From the NCBI GenBank assembly GCA_022564695.1, contig JADFKX010000121.1, positions 1 to 6,261 of the forward strand: a stretch of DNA of 6,261 nt, given 5' to 3'. The position numbers were made by a program, and so were the translations under genes. The stretch is from Chloroflexota bacterium (GTDB lineage: Bacteria; Chloroflexota; Dehalococcoidia; SM23-28-2; RBG-16-64-32). The notes under the pieces are model-generated. The model was given only the letters and a program-made list of their open reading frames with translations, did not search any database and was not told where the DNA came from. This document shows, piece after piece, positions 1 through 5,461 of this stretch (the first letter of the stretch is position 1; each line of letters starts with the position of its first letter).

Positions 1-59
1 TGATCATCTCCTTGATCATGAACATCATCAACAGCCGCTTGAGGGTGGGGACGCAGTAG
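1..59 (+). CDS. C-terminal end of an amino-acid ABC transporter permease (AapQ/HisM type), partial
   Basis: Only the last 18 codons and a TAG stop (57-59) are inside the window, read in the frame beginning at base 3. The residues end in a hydrophobic run, IISLIMNIIN, followed by a short basic tail, SRLRVGTQ. This is how the last membrane helix of HisM/GlnP-type inner-membrane permeases typically ends. The next gene starts 2 bases after the stop and encodes the partner permease, and an AapP-type ATPase follows. A first permease subunit (AapQ-like) at this place is what the Aap operon order Q-M-P predicts. The assignment depends mostly on context because so little sequence is visible. Confidence 0.7.
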   Translation, partial: IISLIMNIINSRLRVGTQ

Positions 60-61
60 CT

Positions 62-1348
62 ATGGCGCTCACTGCAGGGCCGCCGCTTCCCGCTCCCCTA
101 TCCGTCCGGCGCATCCGTATCTGGGCGCGCGAAAACCTGTTCGGCAGCTTCTCCAATACGGCGCTGACGGTCGTCATATCGCTGATCCTGTGGGTCGTGA
201 TCTTCGGGGCCGGCCCGCTGATCGACATCGCCAGCGGAAGCTGGCCCGATCATCTCCTCGGAAACGGTATCCTGCGCTTCGTATTTGACGGGGCGCAGTG
301 GGAGGTCATTACCGCCAACCGCAGGCTGATTTTCGTAGGGCGCTTACCCTCAGAAGAGACATGGCGTATATGGGTCGTTCTCTTCATCATCAGCGGGTTG
401 GCCGGGCTGAGCTGGGGTTTGTGGAGCAGCATCGGGCGCCGTCTTGCGGTCATGCTAGCGATCGGGTTGGTACCCGTATTTCTGTTTATGGCTGAGGGCG
501 AATCCGCCCTACTGACCGCCGGGACAGTCGGCGTGTTCGCTCTGGGTTATGTGATAGCGCGAATGCTGCTCGCGCCCGGCAGCTATAGGGGCATGGCCCG
601 CAACCTGCTCGTCGTGAGCTGGCTCCTGTCATTCCCGATCACGATGTACCTGCTGAGCGCCGGAGATAATGTCGACAGCCTGAACTGGGGCGGGCTGCTC
701 CTCACGATGATTCTCGCCGTCGTTGGGATCGTCGCCTCTTTCCCGCTCGCTCTGCTCCTCGCATTGGGACGAGCCAGCAGCTTCCCGGTGATCCGTCTGT
801 TCTGCGTGGGCTACATTGAGCTGATCCGCGGCGTGCCGCTCATCACCCTTCTGTTCATGGCGAAGTTCATCCTGCCGCTGATGGTAGCGCAGGAGGGCGA
901 CGTTTCTCTTCTCGGAGTCAGGCTCCTCGAGATGAACGACATCGTCAGGGCCATGGCGGCGATCACGATATTCTCCTCCGCCTACCTGGCTGAGATAATC
1001 CGTGGCGGCCTGCAGGCGGTACCCCGCGGCCAGGTGGAGGCGGCGCAGGCGCTGGGGCTTGGCACTACACGCATCCTGGCGTTCATCGTCCTGCCGCAGG
1101 CGCTGCGGGCGGTCATCCCGGCGATTGTGGGGCAGCTTATCGCTCTGTTCAAGGACACCTCTCTCGTACTCATCGTGGGGCTGACGGAGCTGCTAAGCGT
1201 GGCCCGCCAGGTGACAGCGCAGGCGGACTTCATCGGCACGCAGGCGGAAGCGCTGCTGTTCATCGCCTTGGTATACTGGATTGTGGCCTTCTCGATGTCA
1301 CGGGCCAGCCAGCAGCTTGAACGGACGCTGGGCGTGGGTGAGCGTTAA
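62..1348 (+). CDS. aapM: Amino-acid ABC transporter permease, AapM/YhdY type
   Basis: This is an inner-membrane permease subunit of a polar amino-acid uptake ABC transporter, expected to pair with the AapQ-like permease upstream and the ATPase downstream. The 428-residue protein has two parts. The N-terminal extension begins with WARENLFGSFSNTALT and has about five hydrophobic segments (near 31-51, 101-122, 126-144, 151-170 and 178-199). That extension separates AapM/YhdY proteins from short HisM/GlnP permeases. The BPD_transp_1 domain spans about residues 210-415. Within it the ATPase-contacting EAA loop is clear at 325-345 (VEAAQALGLG, then ILAFIVLPQA), and KDTSLVLIVG lies at 364-373. The start codon is 2 bases after the upstream stop, with no strong Shine-Dalgarno of its own, so translational coupling is likely. 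It is somewhat longer than proteobacterial AapM. The specific substrate cannot be read from the sequence. Confidence 0.9.
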   Translation: MALTAGPPLPAPLSVRRIRIWARENLFGSFSNTALTVVISLILWVVIFGAGPLIDIASGSWPDHLLGNGILRFVFDGAQWEVITANRRLIFVGRLPSEETWRIWVVLFIISGLAGLSWGLWSSIGRRLAVMLAIGLVPVFLFMAEGESALLTAGTVGVFALGYVIARMLLAPGSYRGMARNLLVVSWLLSFPITMYLLSAGDNVDSLNWGGLLLTMILAVVGIVASFPLALLLALGRASSFPVIRLFCVGYIELIRGVPLITLLFMAKFILPLMVAQEGDVSLLGVRLLEMNDIVRAMAAITIFSSAYLAEIIRGGLQAVPRGQVEAAQALGLGTTRILAFIVLPQALRAVIPAIVGQLIALFKDTSLVLIVGLTELLSVARQVTAQADFIGTQAEALLFIALVYWIVAFSMSRASQQLERTLGVGER

Positions 1349-1360
1349 TGGTGGCGAGCG

Positions 1361-2149
1361 ATGTCTAACGGCGAAACGGTGAGAACTGGGCGAGGTGACG
1401 GCGATAGCCGTATCGGCGCCAACGATATCATCATCTGCAAGGACGTCACGAAGTGGTTCGGCGACTTCCAGGCGCTACACGGCATCACTACCACCGTCAA
1501 AGAGGGTGAGGTGGTGGTCATCTTCGGCCCCTCCGGTTCCGGCAAGTCCACGTTCATCCGCACGCTCAACCGGCTGGAGGAGCACGACGGGGGCCAGATA
1601 ATCATCGACGGCGTGGAGCTGAACAACGACCTCCGCAACTTGGAGAAGATCCGCTCGGAGGTTGGCATGGTGTTCCAGCAGTTCAACCTGTTCCCCCACC
1701 TCACGGTGAGGAGGAACGTCACCCTGGCCCTATCGCACGTCCGGCACTTGCGCAAGGGCGAAGCGAACGAGCTGGCTGAGCGACATCTGGAACGCGTCGG
1801 CATCCCTGAGCAGATCGATAAGTATCCGGACCAGCTATCCGGCGGTCAGCAGCAGCGGGTCGCCATCGCCCGCGCCCTGGCGATGCAGCCCAAGATCATG
1901 CTGTTCGACGAACCCACCTCCGCCCTAGACCCAGAGATGATCAAGGAGGTGCTGGACGTGATGCAAGAGCTGGCGCAATCCGGCATGACGATGATCGTGA
2001 TTACGCACGAGATGGGCTTCGCCCGCGAGGCCGCCGACCGGTTCCTATTCTTCGATGAGGGTCGCATCGTGGAGGAAGGGACGCCGGAGCACTTCTTCGA
2101 GGACCCGAAGGAGGAACGGACGAAGCTGTTCCTGTCCCAGATCCTCTAG
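1361..2149 (+). CDS. aapP: Amino-acid ABC transporter ATP-binding protein, AapP/GlnQ type
   Basis: This cytoplasmic ATPase subunit would drive the upstream permeases. The 262-residue protein carries every motif of an active ABC ATPase: Walker A GPSGSGKST (56-64), Q-loop in VFQQFNLF (104-111), signature LSGGQQQ (159-165), Walker B IMLFDEP with D183 and E184, D-loop SALD (187-190) and switch histidine H216 in ITHEMGF. The segment RLEEHDGG followed by IDGVELNNDL, and the ending ERTKLFLSQIL, point to the AapP subgroup more than to generic GlnQ. Start choice: in-frame codons upstream are GCG, CGA, TGG, TGG and then the TAA of aapM, so ATG 1361 is the earliest possible start. The first 20 residues are a poorly conserved tail, and GTG at 1379 (V7) is a less likely alternative. 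The gap to aapM is 12 bases. It is the last gene of the operon here. Confidence 0.93.
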   Translation: MSNGETVRTGRGDGDSRIGANDIIICKDVTKWFGDFQALHGITTTVKEGEVVVIFGPSGSGKSTFIRTLNRLEEHDGGQIIIDGVELNNDLRNLEKIRSEVGMVFQQFNLFPHLTVRRNVTLALSHVRHLRKGEANELAERHLERVGIPEQIDKYPDQLSGGQQQRVAIARALAMQPKIMLFDEPTSALDPEMIKEVLDVMQELAQSGMTMIVITHEMGFAREAADRFLFFDEGRIVEEGTPEHFFEDPKEERTKLFLSQIL

Positions 2150-2346
2150 GATAGCTGGCAGCCTTCACCCCGTTCGCCGATAGGTTCCAACAGGATATGA
2201 CGATCGCCCTCCGGCGGCCTATCGATCCTTGGCGACGGAAGCGTCGGTGAGATTCACGACATTTTCGAGGAGCACTAAGCTGGGCTACGACTTCCAGCCA
2301 CCAACGTGTTCGGGGGCATCCGCTCGCGGCAGCGGCCGCTGGCTGT
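2150..2346. other. Convergent intergenic gap between the aap operon and the minus-strand genes
   Basis: Two transcription units meet tail to tail in this 197-base stretch, so terminators for both would be expected. I see only weak candidates. A 5-bp stem, CGACG/CGTCG, with a GAAG loop lies at 2233-2246 but has no T-run on either side. A perfect 12-bp palindrome, CAGCGGCCGCTG, lies at 2330-2341 just past the last minus-strand stop codon and could fold only as a short 4-bp hairpin. Neither looks like a classical intrinsic terminator. A short plus-strand frame ending in the TAA near 2278 reads SILGDGSVGEIHDIFEEH and looks somewhat protein-like. It has no start codon and a stop about 24 codons upstream, so I do not call a gene. 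Confidence 0.5.
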
Positions 2347-2715
2347 CTAGTCGTGGGGGAAAAGTCGGTGGCGGTAGCGGCGGAAGATGAAGGCGCCTCC
2401 GCCGAGCAGCGCAAGCCCGCCCCCAGCGCCGATGAGAGCATACACCCAGAACCATGACCCCCCGCTGGAAACGACAGGCGTGGGGGCAAGTGACCGTGTC
2501 TCGGAATCGGGCAATGGAGCAAGAGACTGATTCGCCACGGACGGCTCATCGGTCGGAGAGGCCTGCTCGCCGGTGGTTGTGCCGTTGGTGGTGGTCCCGC
2601 CACCGGTAGGAGCCTCATCGCTGGTAAGCGCCCCGCTGCCACTGGGCGGCGGTGGAGTGGAAGTAGATGTGGGCGTGGCCTTCGGGGCAGCTGTGGGAGT
2701 AGGGGTCGCCACCAC
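2347..2715 (-). CDS. Hypothetical Pro/Thr-rich protein with C-terminal membrane anchor, possibly a gene remnant
   Basis: I do not recognise a named family. From a GTG start the frame encodes 122 residues. Residues 1-80 are low-complexity and rich in Thr, Pro, Ser and Gly (MVATPTPTAAPKATPTSTST, then PPPP), typical of an extended surface spacer. Residues about 88-111 form one glycine-rich membrane helix beginning WFWVYALIGAGGG. The tail RRYRHRLFPHD is basic and would stay in the cytoplasm. This architecture resembles C-terminal anchors of cell-surface proteins, but there is no LPXTG motif and no signal peptide, so an isolated product would have no obvious way to export its spacer. Ribosome binding is weak (GGCGG about 10 bases upstream). 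It lies in exactly the same frame as the upstream DUF5666-like gene (4131 minus 2715 is divisible by 3), separated from it by seven in-frame stops. It may therefore be a detached C-terminus rather than an independent gene. Confidence 0.5.
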   Translation of the reverse strand: MVATPTPTAAPKATPTSTSTPPPPSGSGALTSDEAPTGGGTTTNGTTTGEQASPTDEPSVANQSLAPLPDSETRSLAPTPVVSSGGSWFWVYALIGAGGGLALLGGGAFIFRRYRHRLFPHD

Positions 2716-2775
2716 TTCAAGCTGTCCGCCGGATACCCACTTTGTTGAGCATCTCGTCCACTTCCAGCACGCCTG

Positions 2776-2802
2776 CTAATCAGATCATCATTACTACTAC
2801 TA
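2776..2802 (-). other. Run of six consecutive in-frame stop codons plus a seventh
   Basis: Read on the minus strand in the frame of the DUF5666-like gene, its last codons (Asp Ser Ala Thr) are followed by TAG TAG TAG TAA TGA TGA, then Ser, Asp and another TAG. The first stop is at 2800-2802 and the last at 2776-2778. The run is also a degenerate trinucleotide repeat. After it, the same frame stays open through 20 codons and runs into the small Pro/Thr-rich anchor frame. The stops are directly visible. Whether they arose by trinucleotide expansion, by chance or as a selected fail-safe end is inference. Confidence 0.9.
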
Positions 2803-4131
2803 AGTAGCGGAGTCCGGGCATAGGACTCTTACCCTCTCCGCCAGGATGGTATCCGCGTCCACGAGTGTACCTCTGACCCGCACTTCTTCTGCCAGGCTCA
2901 AGTTGCCCTCCACATCGGTGCTCGAATCGATGATGACGGTCAGCGGGCCATCGGGTGCGTCGATCATCAGCACGTTGCCCTCGAACGAGAGCACGGTGCC
3001 CCTCTTGATCTCTGCCTCTCCATCGCCCACTTCATAGATAAAGTCGCCTGCATTCCCCGGGCCACTGTTACACTCATCGCCACCGACAGGCGCCGTTGGG
3101 TCGCCTTGAGCAGGCACGACATCGATCTCGCGAGCGAGGAACGATCCGTCCGCCTGACGGGTAGCATGAACCTTTATAGGCACACCTGCGGCAAGCGTTC
3201 CATCGATGTCCGTACTCGCAGTCAGGGTCACGATCACGCTGCCGAAATCCGTTTCTACGGTCAACGATGTGCCGCTGATCGAAGTGATGGTTGCCAGGAA
3301 CTCTACCTCATCGCCCGGGAAGAACAGCCCATCGTCTGGCGGTTGGTTAGTGGCTGTTGGCTCGTTAGTGGCTGTTGGTTGGTCAGTGGCTGTTGGTTGG
3401 TTAGTAGCTGTTGGCTGGTTAGTGGCTGTTGGCTGGTCACCGCTCGTGATGAACACCTCATCCGCTGGCGGGCCATCGTCCTCCACGGCCCCATCGGCGC
3501 CGTCCACATATTCGCTCCCGGTCTGGATCGTGATGCTGATCGCCACCAGGGTGCCGTCATCGAGTTTGCGCACCTTTATTGCAAGCACGGAGCCCAGCTC
3601 AGGGAGGCTCAGATCGAGGACAGTACCGTACTCGTCGACAACGACTGTGTCATCTGTGAGCCGTATCCTGAACGACCCTTCCTGTGTGCCTATCACAAGC
3701 CAGCCGTCGCCCTGTACCGTAAACGTCCCCTCCAGCTCGTAGGCTTGAGTAGTGGAGGCGCCAAATTGGAAACCCGTGAGAAAGTCGCCGCCGGAGGCCG
3801 CCACCAGGCCACCCAGCACCAAGACCGCCGCCAATGTAAGGATGGCGGCTGGCCGGGCGAAGATCCCGGGTAGCCGCCGCGGCGGGGAGTGTGGCGCCTG
3901 TCGCCCGGACCACGTGATCGCCTTCCTGACTAGCGCCTCTCGGCCGGCCTGCTCCGCTTGAGCCGATGGCTCGGCGAGCGGCTGGGCGGAACGGGCGGTC
4001 CGGAACTCCAGATAAGGCCGCAGGGCTTCTTCCTGGCCGGGGTACTTCCTGAGACATCGATCGATGTCGCCCTGGCAGGCGTCAAGCTCCGCCAGACACT
4101 CAGTTAGCAGCTTCTCGAACGACTTGTCCAT
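2800..4131 (-). CDS. Single-pass membrane protein with three DUF5666-like repeats, candidate anti-sigma factor
   Basis: The 443-residue protein has a cytoplasmic N-terminus (1-90), one membrane helix (about 93-113, AAILTLAAVLVLGGLVAA) and a large extracytoplasmic part. The N-terminus contains CLRKYPGQEEALRPYLEF (26-43), a helical motif I associate with membrane proteins encoded next to ECF sigma factors. It has cysteines 12, 19 and 26 but no HxxxCxxC zinc anti-sigma motif. Outside the membrane are three related beta-rich units (about 132-202, 275-338 and 374-436). Each follows the pattern of a short strand, 'G..L.V....G...V.L...T.', 'G..V.V....DG...A..I.V', as in DUF5666. The first two are joined by a PTATNQ-type repeat linker (233-264). 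Cysteines 354 and 438 are the only extracytoplasmic ones. The start has a good Shine-Dalgarno (GGAGG, 4137-4141) five bases upstream. It lies 113 bases downstream of the sigma gene, on the same strand. The anti-sigma role is inferred from position and topology. Confidence 0.8.
   Translation of the reverse strand: MDKSFEKLLTECLAELDACQGDIDRCLRKYPGQEEALRPYLEFRTARSAQPLAEPSAQAEQAGREALVRKAITWSGRQAPHSPPRRLPGIFARPAAILTLAAVLVLGGLVAASGGDFLTGFQFGASTTQAYELEGTFTVQGDGWLVIGTQEGSFRIRLTDDTVVVDEYGTVLDLSLPELGSVLAIKVRKLDDGTLVAISITIQTGSEYVDGADGAVEDDGPPADEVFITSGDQPTATNQPTATNQPTATDQPTATNEPTATNQPPDDGLFFPGDEVEFLATITSISGTSLTVETDFGSVIVTLTASTDIDGTLAAGVPIKVHATRQADGSFLAREIDVVPAQGDPTAPVGGDECNSGPGNAGDFIYEVGDGEAEIKRGTVLSFEGNVLMIDAPDGPLTVIIDSSTDVEGNLSLAEEVRVRGTLVDADTILAERVRVLCPDSAT
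3343..3432 (-). repeat. Five tandem 18-bp units encoding a PTATNQ-type linker
   Basis: Five adjoining 18-base units occupy 3343-3432. On the plus strand their pattern is YTSGTYAGTRGCTGTTGG, with differences at only five positions of the unit. Each unit encodes six residues of the membrane protein (PTAT followed by N or D and then Q or E), giving a flexible extracytoplasmic linker between its first and second DUF5666-like units. Because units are a multiple of three, gain or loss of copies would keep the frame. The near-identity at DNA level suggests recent tandem duplication. Confidence 0.92.
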
Positions 4132-4244
4132 TTTTGCCTCCGCCTAAACGGCTGACTCAAGTTTACGTTTCAACATGTATAGGTCATCGCGACGCTGAAA
4201 CTACTCGGGCTGTTGGGGAAAAGATTCAATTAGAGGGGTTGGCT
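4132..4244 (-). promoter_or_regulatory. Gap between sigma and membrane protein genes with a shared 11-base element
   Basis: This 113-base spacer holds the element CCGAGTAGTTT on the minus strand (plus-strand AAACTACTCGG, 4198-4208). The identical 11 bases occur in front of the sigma gene at 4953-4963. A 6-bp inverted repeat, GTTTCA (4167-4172) and TGAAAC (4196-4201), overlaps its edge. In both copies a TTTT run lies 9-10 bases before the element on the minus strand. From the element to the ATG at 4131 is 66 bases, enough for an internal promoter with a leader. I infer a promoter or operator allowing the membrane protein to be expressed separately from, or in response to, the sigma factor. No recognised consensus confirms this. 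Confidence 0.4.
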
Positions 4245-4928
4245 CTAATCGTCGCGGAGATGCCGGCGCAGAGTATCCAGCGCCCTCGCGTGTAGCGAGT
4301 ACACAGCCCGCTCCTTTTTGCCCAGGAGGAGGCTGATAGCAGGGATCGAGAAGCCGCCGTAGAAATGTAGAACCGTGACCTCACGCTGGTCGTCGGTCAG
4401 CCTGTCAAGCGCATGCCGAAGGTCGAGGCGCTCGACGAAATGACCGGGATCGCCATCAGCGGCAGGCTGCACCGTCACATCGGCGCTCGCCTGTTCCGCG
4501 TGGGGTGAACGTACCTGCCACAACATGAGGCGCGACGCGATATTTCTTAAGCCGGACACGGTATGTTTCCGGCGCTGCGAACGTAGATGTTTGCTGACCA
4601 AGTGGCGTGCGATGCCGTACAGCCAGGCGAGAAGAGGCTTCCCCCTGTAGTTGAACGAGTCGATATCCTTCAGGGCCTGGAGGAATACGCTTGAGGCTAT
4701 ATCTTCAGCCGCGGCCCTATCGCTGGTTCGCGCCAGGGCGTAGCGAAAGAGCCTTCGATAGCTGGCGTTATAAATCTCAGTCCAGGCGGCCGGCGAACGG
4801 GCCTTCGCCCCGCGAACCAGCTCCGCCTCGTCATCCCAGATGATATCGGGGTGGCTTGCTCCCACCGGAGCCGCCGTGCGTATTGGTGCTACAGCTTCCA
4901 TCGCCTTCTTATTGATCATGTTCTTCAT
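4245..4928 (-). CDS. RNA polymerase sigma factor, ECF family of sigma-70
   Basis: This is an alternative sigma factor that would direct core RNA polymerase to a limited set of promoters. In the 227-residue protein, sigma region 2 spans about 48-118. It starts at AWTEIYNASYRRLFRYA, has the region 2.2 signature AAAEDIASSVFLQAL (72-86) and the region 2.4-like end LLAWLYGIARHLVSKHLR (99-116). Region 4 spans about 166-224, with LDRLTDDQREVTVLHFYGGF and a helix-turn-helix around IPAISLLLGKKERAVYSLHAR. There is no region 3, as expected for ECF factors. The 47-residue N-terminal extension and the 45-residue linker between domains are on the long side. ATG 4928 is preferred because GGAG (minus strand) lies 11 bases upstream; Met4 and Met10 lack one. 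The membrane protein gene follows on the same strand, typical of a sigma/anti-sigma pair. The exact ECF subgroup is not determined. Confidence 0.9.
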   Translation of the reverse strand: MKNMINKKAMEAVAPIRTAAPVGASHPDIIWDDEAELVRGAKARSPAAWTEIYNASYRRLFRYALARTSDRAAAEDIASSVFLQALKDIDSFNYRGKPLLAWLYGIARHLVSKHLRSQRRKHTVSGLRNIASRLMLWQVRSPHAEQASADVTVQPAADGDPGHFVERLDLRHALDRLTDDQREVTVLHFYGGFSIPAISLLLGKKERAVYSLHARALDTLRRHLRDD

Positions 4929-4952
4929 ACTGTGTATGTCTCCGGCGGTTGA

Positions 4953-4963
4953 AAACTACTCGG
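4953..4963 (-). promoter_or_regulatory. Copy of the shared element CCGAGTAGTTT upstream of the sigma gene
   Basis: On the minus strand the 11 bases CCGAGTAGTTT end 24 bases before the sigma gene ATG, just ahead of its GGAG ribosome site. The same 11 bases occur before the membrane protein gene at 4198-4208. If it were a -10 region, transcription would begin only a short distance before the ribosome site, which is compatible with an autoregulated ECF promoter. If it were a -35 region there would be no room for a leader. Function is inferred from recurrence and position only. Confidence 0.4.
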
Positions 4964-5037
4964 TCGTAAGCCAAAATCCGCACGCCTGAGACGAGCATGG
5001 GTTCCGCGATTTACTGCCGGCCTCTAAGCGGGAAACT

Positions 5038-5065
5038 TATATATAGACGGCCCAGCACCACGCAA
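5038..5065 (-). promoter_or_regulatory. Possible housekeeping promoter for the sigma gene
   Basis: On the minus strand, TTGCGT (5065 to 5060) and TATATA (5043 to 5038) are separated by 16 bases, close to the primary sigma-70 consensus. This is one of the few AT-rich spots in the gap. It lies about 110 bases before the sigma gene start. It could provide basal expression, with the CCGAGTAGTTT element acting downstream. The -10 box is self-complementary, so a plus-strand use cannot be excluded. Confidence 0.3.
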
Positions 5066-5346
5066 GTGTTACATAACGAGCTGGCGCGTCGTTCTGACGG
5101 AAGGCCCTGATGGATTGGCCCCACGCCTCCCGGATTAAAGGAGCGCAACCGCTTGTCCCGGCTGGCCCCACCGTGTCATGCTGATGCCAGTTTCATATCT
5201 GAAAACTGTCACCATCGTCCGGTCCCGGCCGCTTTCGTTCCGGGGCTTGTCACCCAGCACGGCGACAAAATTGCGGCAAGTGCGGAGATGCTTATCATTC
5301 TGCTGGACGCTCCTTTTGACCACCTGTCGTAGATGATGCAAGCATT

Positions 5347-5400
5347 CGGGGCGCCAAGCCCCGGGCGGTCATTCAGGCGCCCCCGCACCACGCGAGAATG
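5347..5400. repeat. Nested inverted repeats with mutually exclusive pairing
   Basis: A 6-bp stem, CGGGGC (5347-5352) with GCCCCG (5358-5363), closes a five-base loop. The same left arm can instead pair more widely as GGGGCGCC (5348-5355) with GGCGCCCC (5376-5383). An outer CATTC (5343-5347) and GAATG (5396-5400) could extend the second fold across a 12-base bulge. There is no T-run, so a terminator is not indicated. It could be a structured leader, a protein site or a chance result of high GC. Confidence 0.35.
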
Positions 5401-5461
5401 AAGCGATCGGCGGCCAGCGTCCGTGAGAACTTGCTTCCTTAGCCTTGGCCGAACTAGGTCG

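Noticed and set aside
1345..1803. A 152-codon minus-strand frame
   Set aside because: It lies wholly antisense to the well-supported aapP ATPase gene and has no domain of its own.
2233..2246. Small hairpin CGACG-GAAG-CGTCG as terminator of the aap operon
   Set aside because: The stem is only five pairs and no T-run follows on either strand, so it does not qualify as an intrinsic terminator.
2001..2720. A 239-codon minus-strand reading frame covering the convergent gap and both flanking genes
   Set aside because: It overlaps the end of aapP antisense and the small anchor frame out of phase. Its product is Arg/Pro/Ser-rich with no domain, as expected for a shadow frame in GC-rich DNA.
3343..3432. 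CRISPR-like array at the regular repeats
   Set aside because: Units adjoin with no spacers and stay in frame with a coding sequence, so this is a protein-coding tandem repeat.
3106..3873. A 255-codon plus-strand frame with SGCWLV repeats
   Set aside because: It is the antisense of the membrane protein gene. Its repeats are just the 18-bp minisatellite read on the wrong strand, and it has no ribosome site or recognisable domain.
5110..5184. A 24-codon plus-strand frame starting MDWPHASRIKG with GGAAGG upstream
   Set aside because: It has a tolerable ribosome site, but the length is easily reached by chance and there is no family to compare with. It is too weak to call.
5055..5393. Direct repeat GCACCACGC bracketing about 320 bases, as in a target-site duplication
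   Set aside because: No inverted repeats lie just inside the copies and no transposase is seen. A nine-base repeat in several hundred GC-rich bases is weak evidence for a mobile element.
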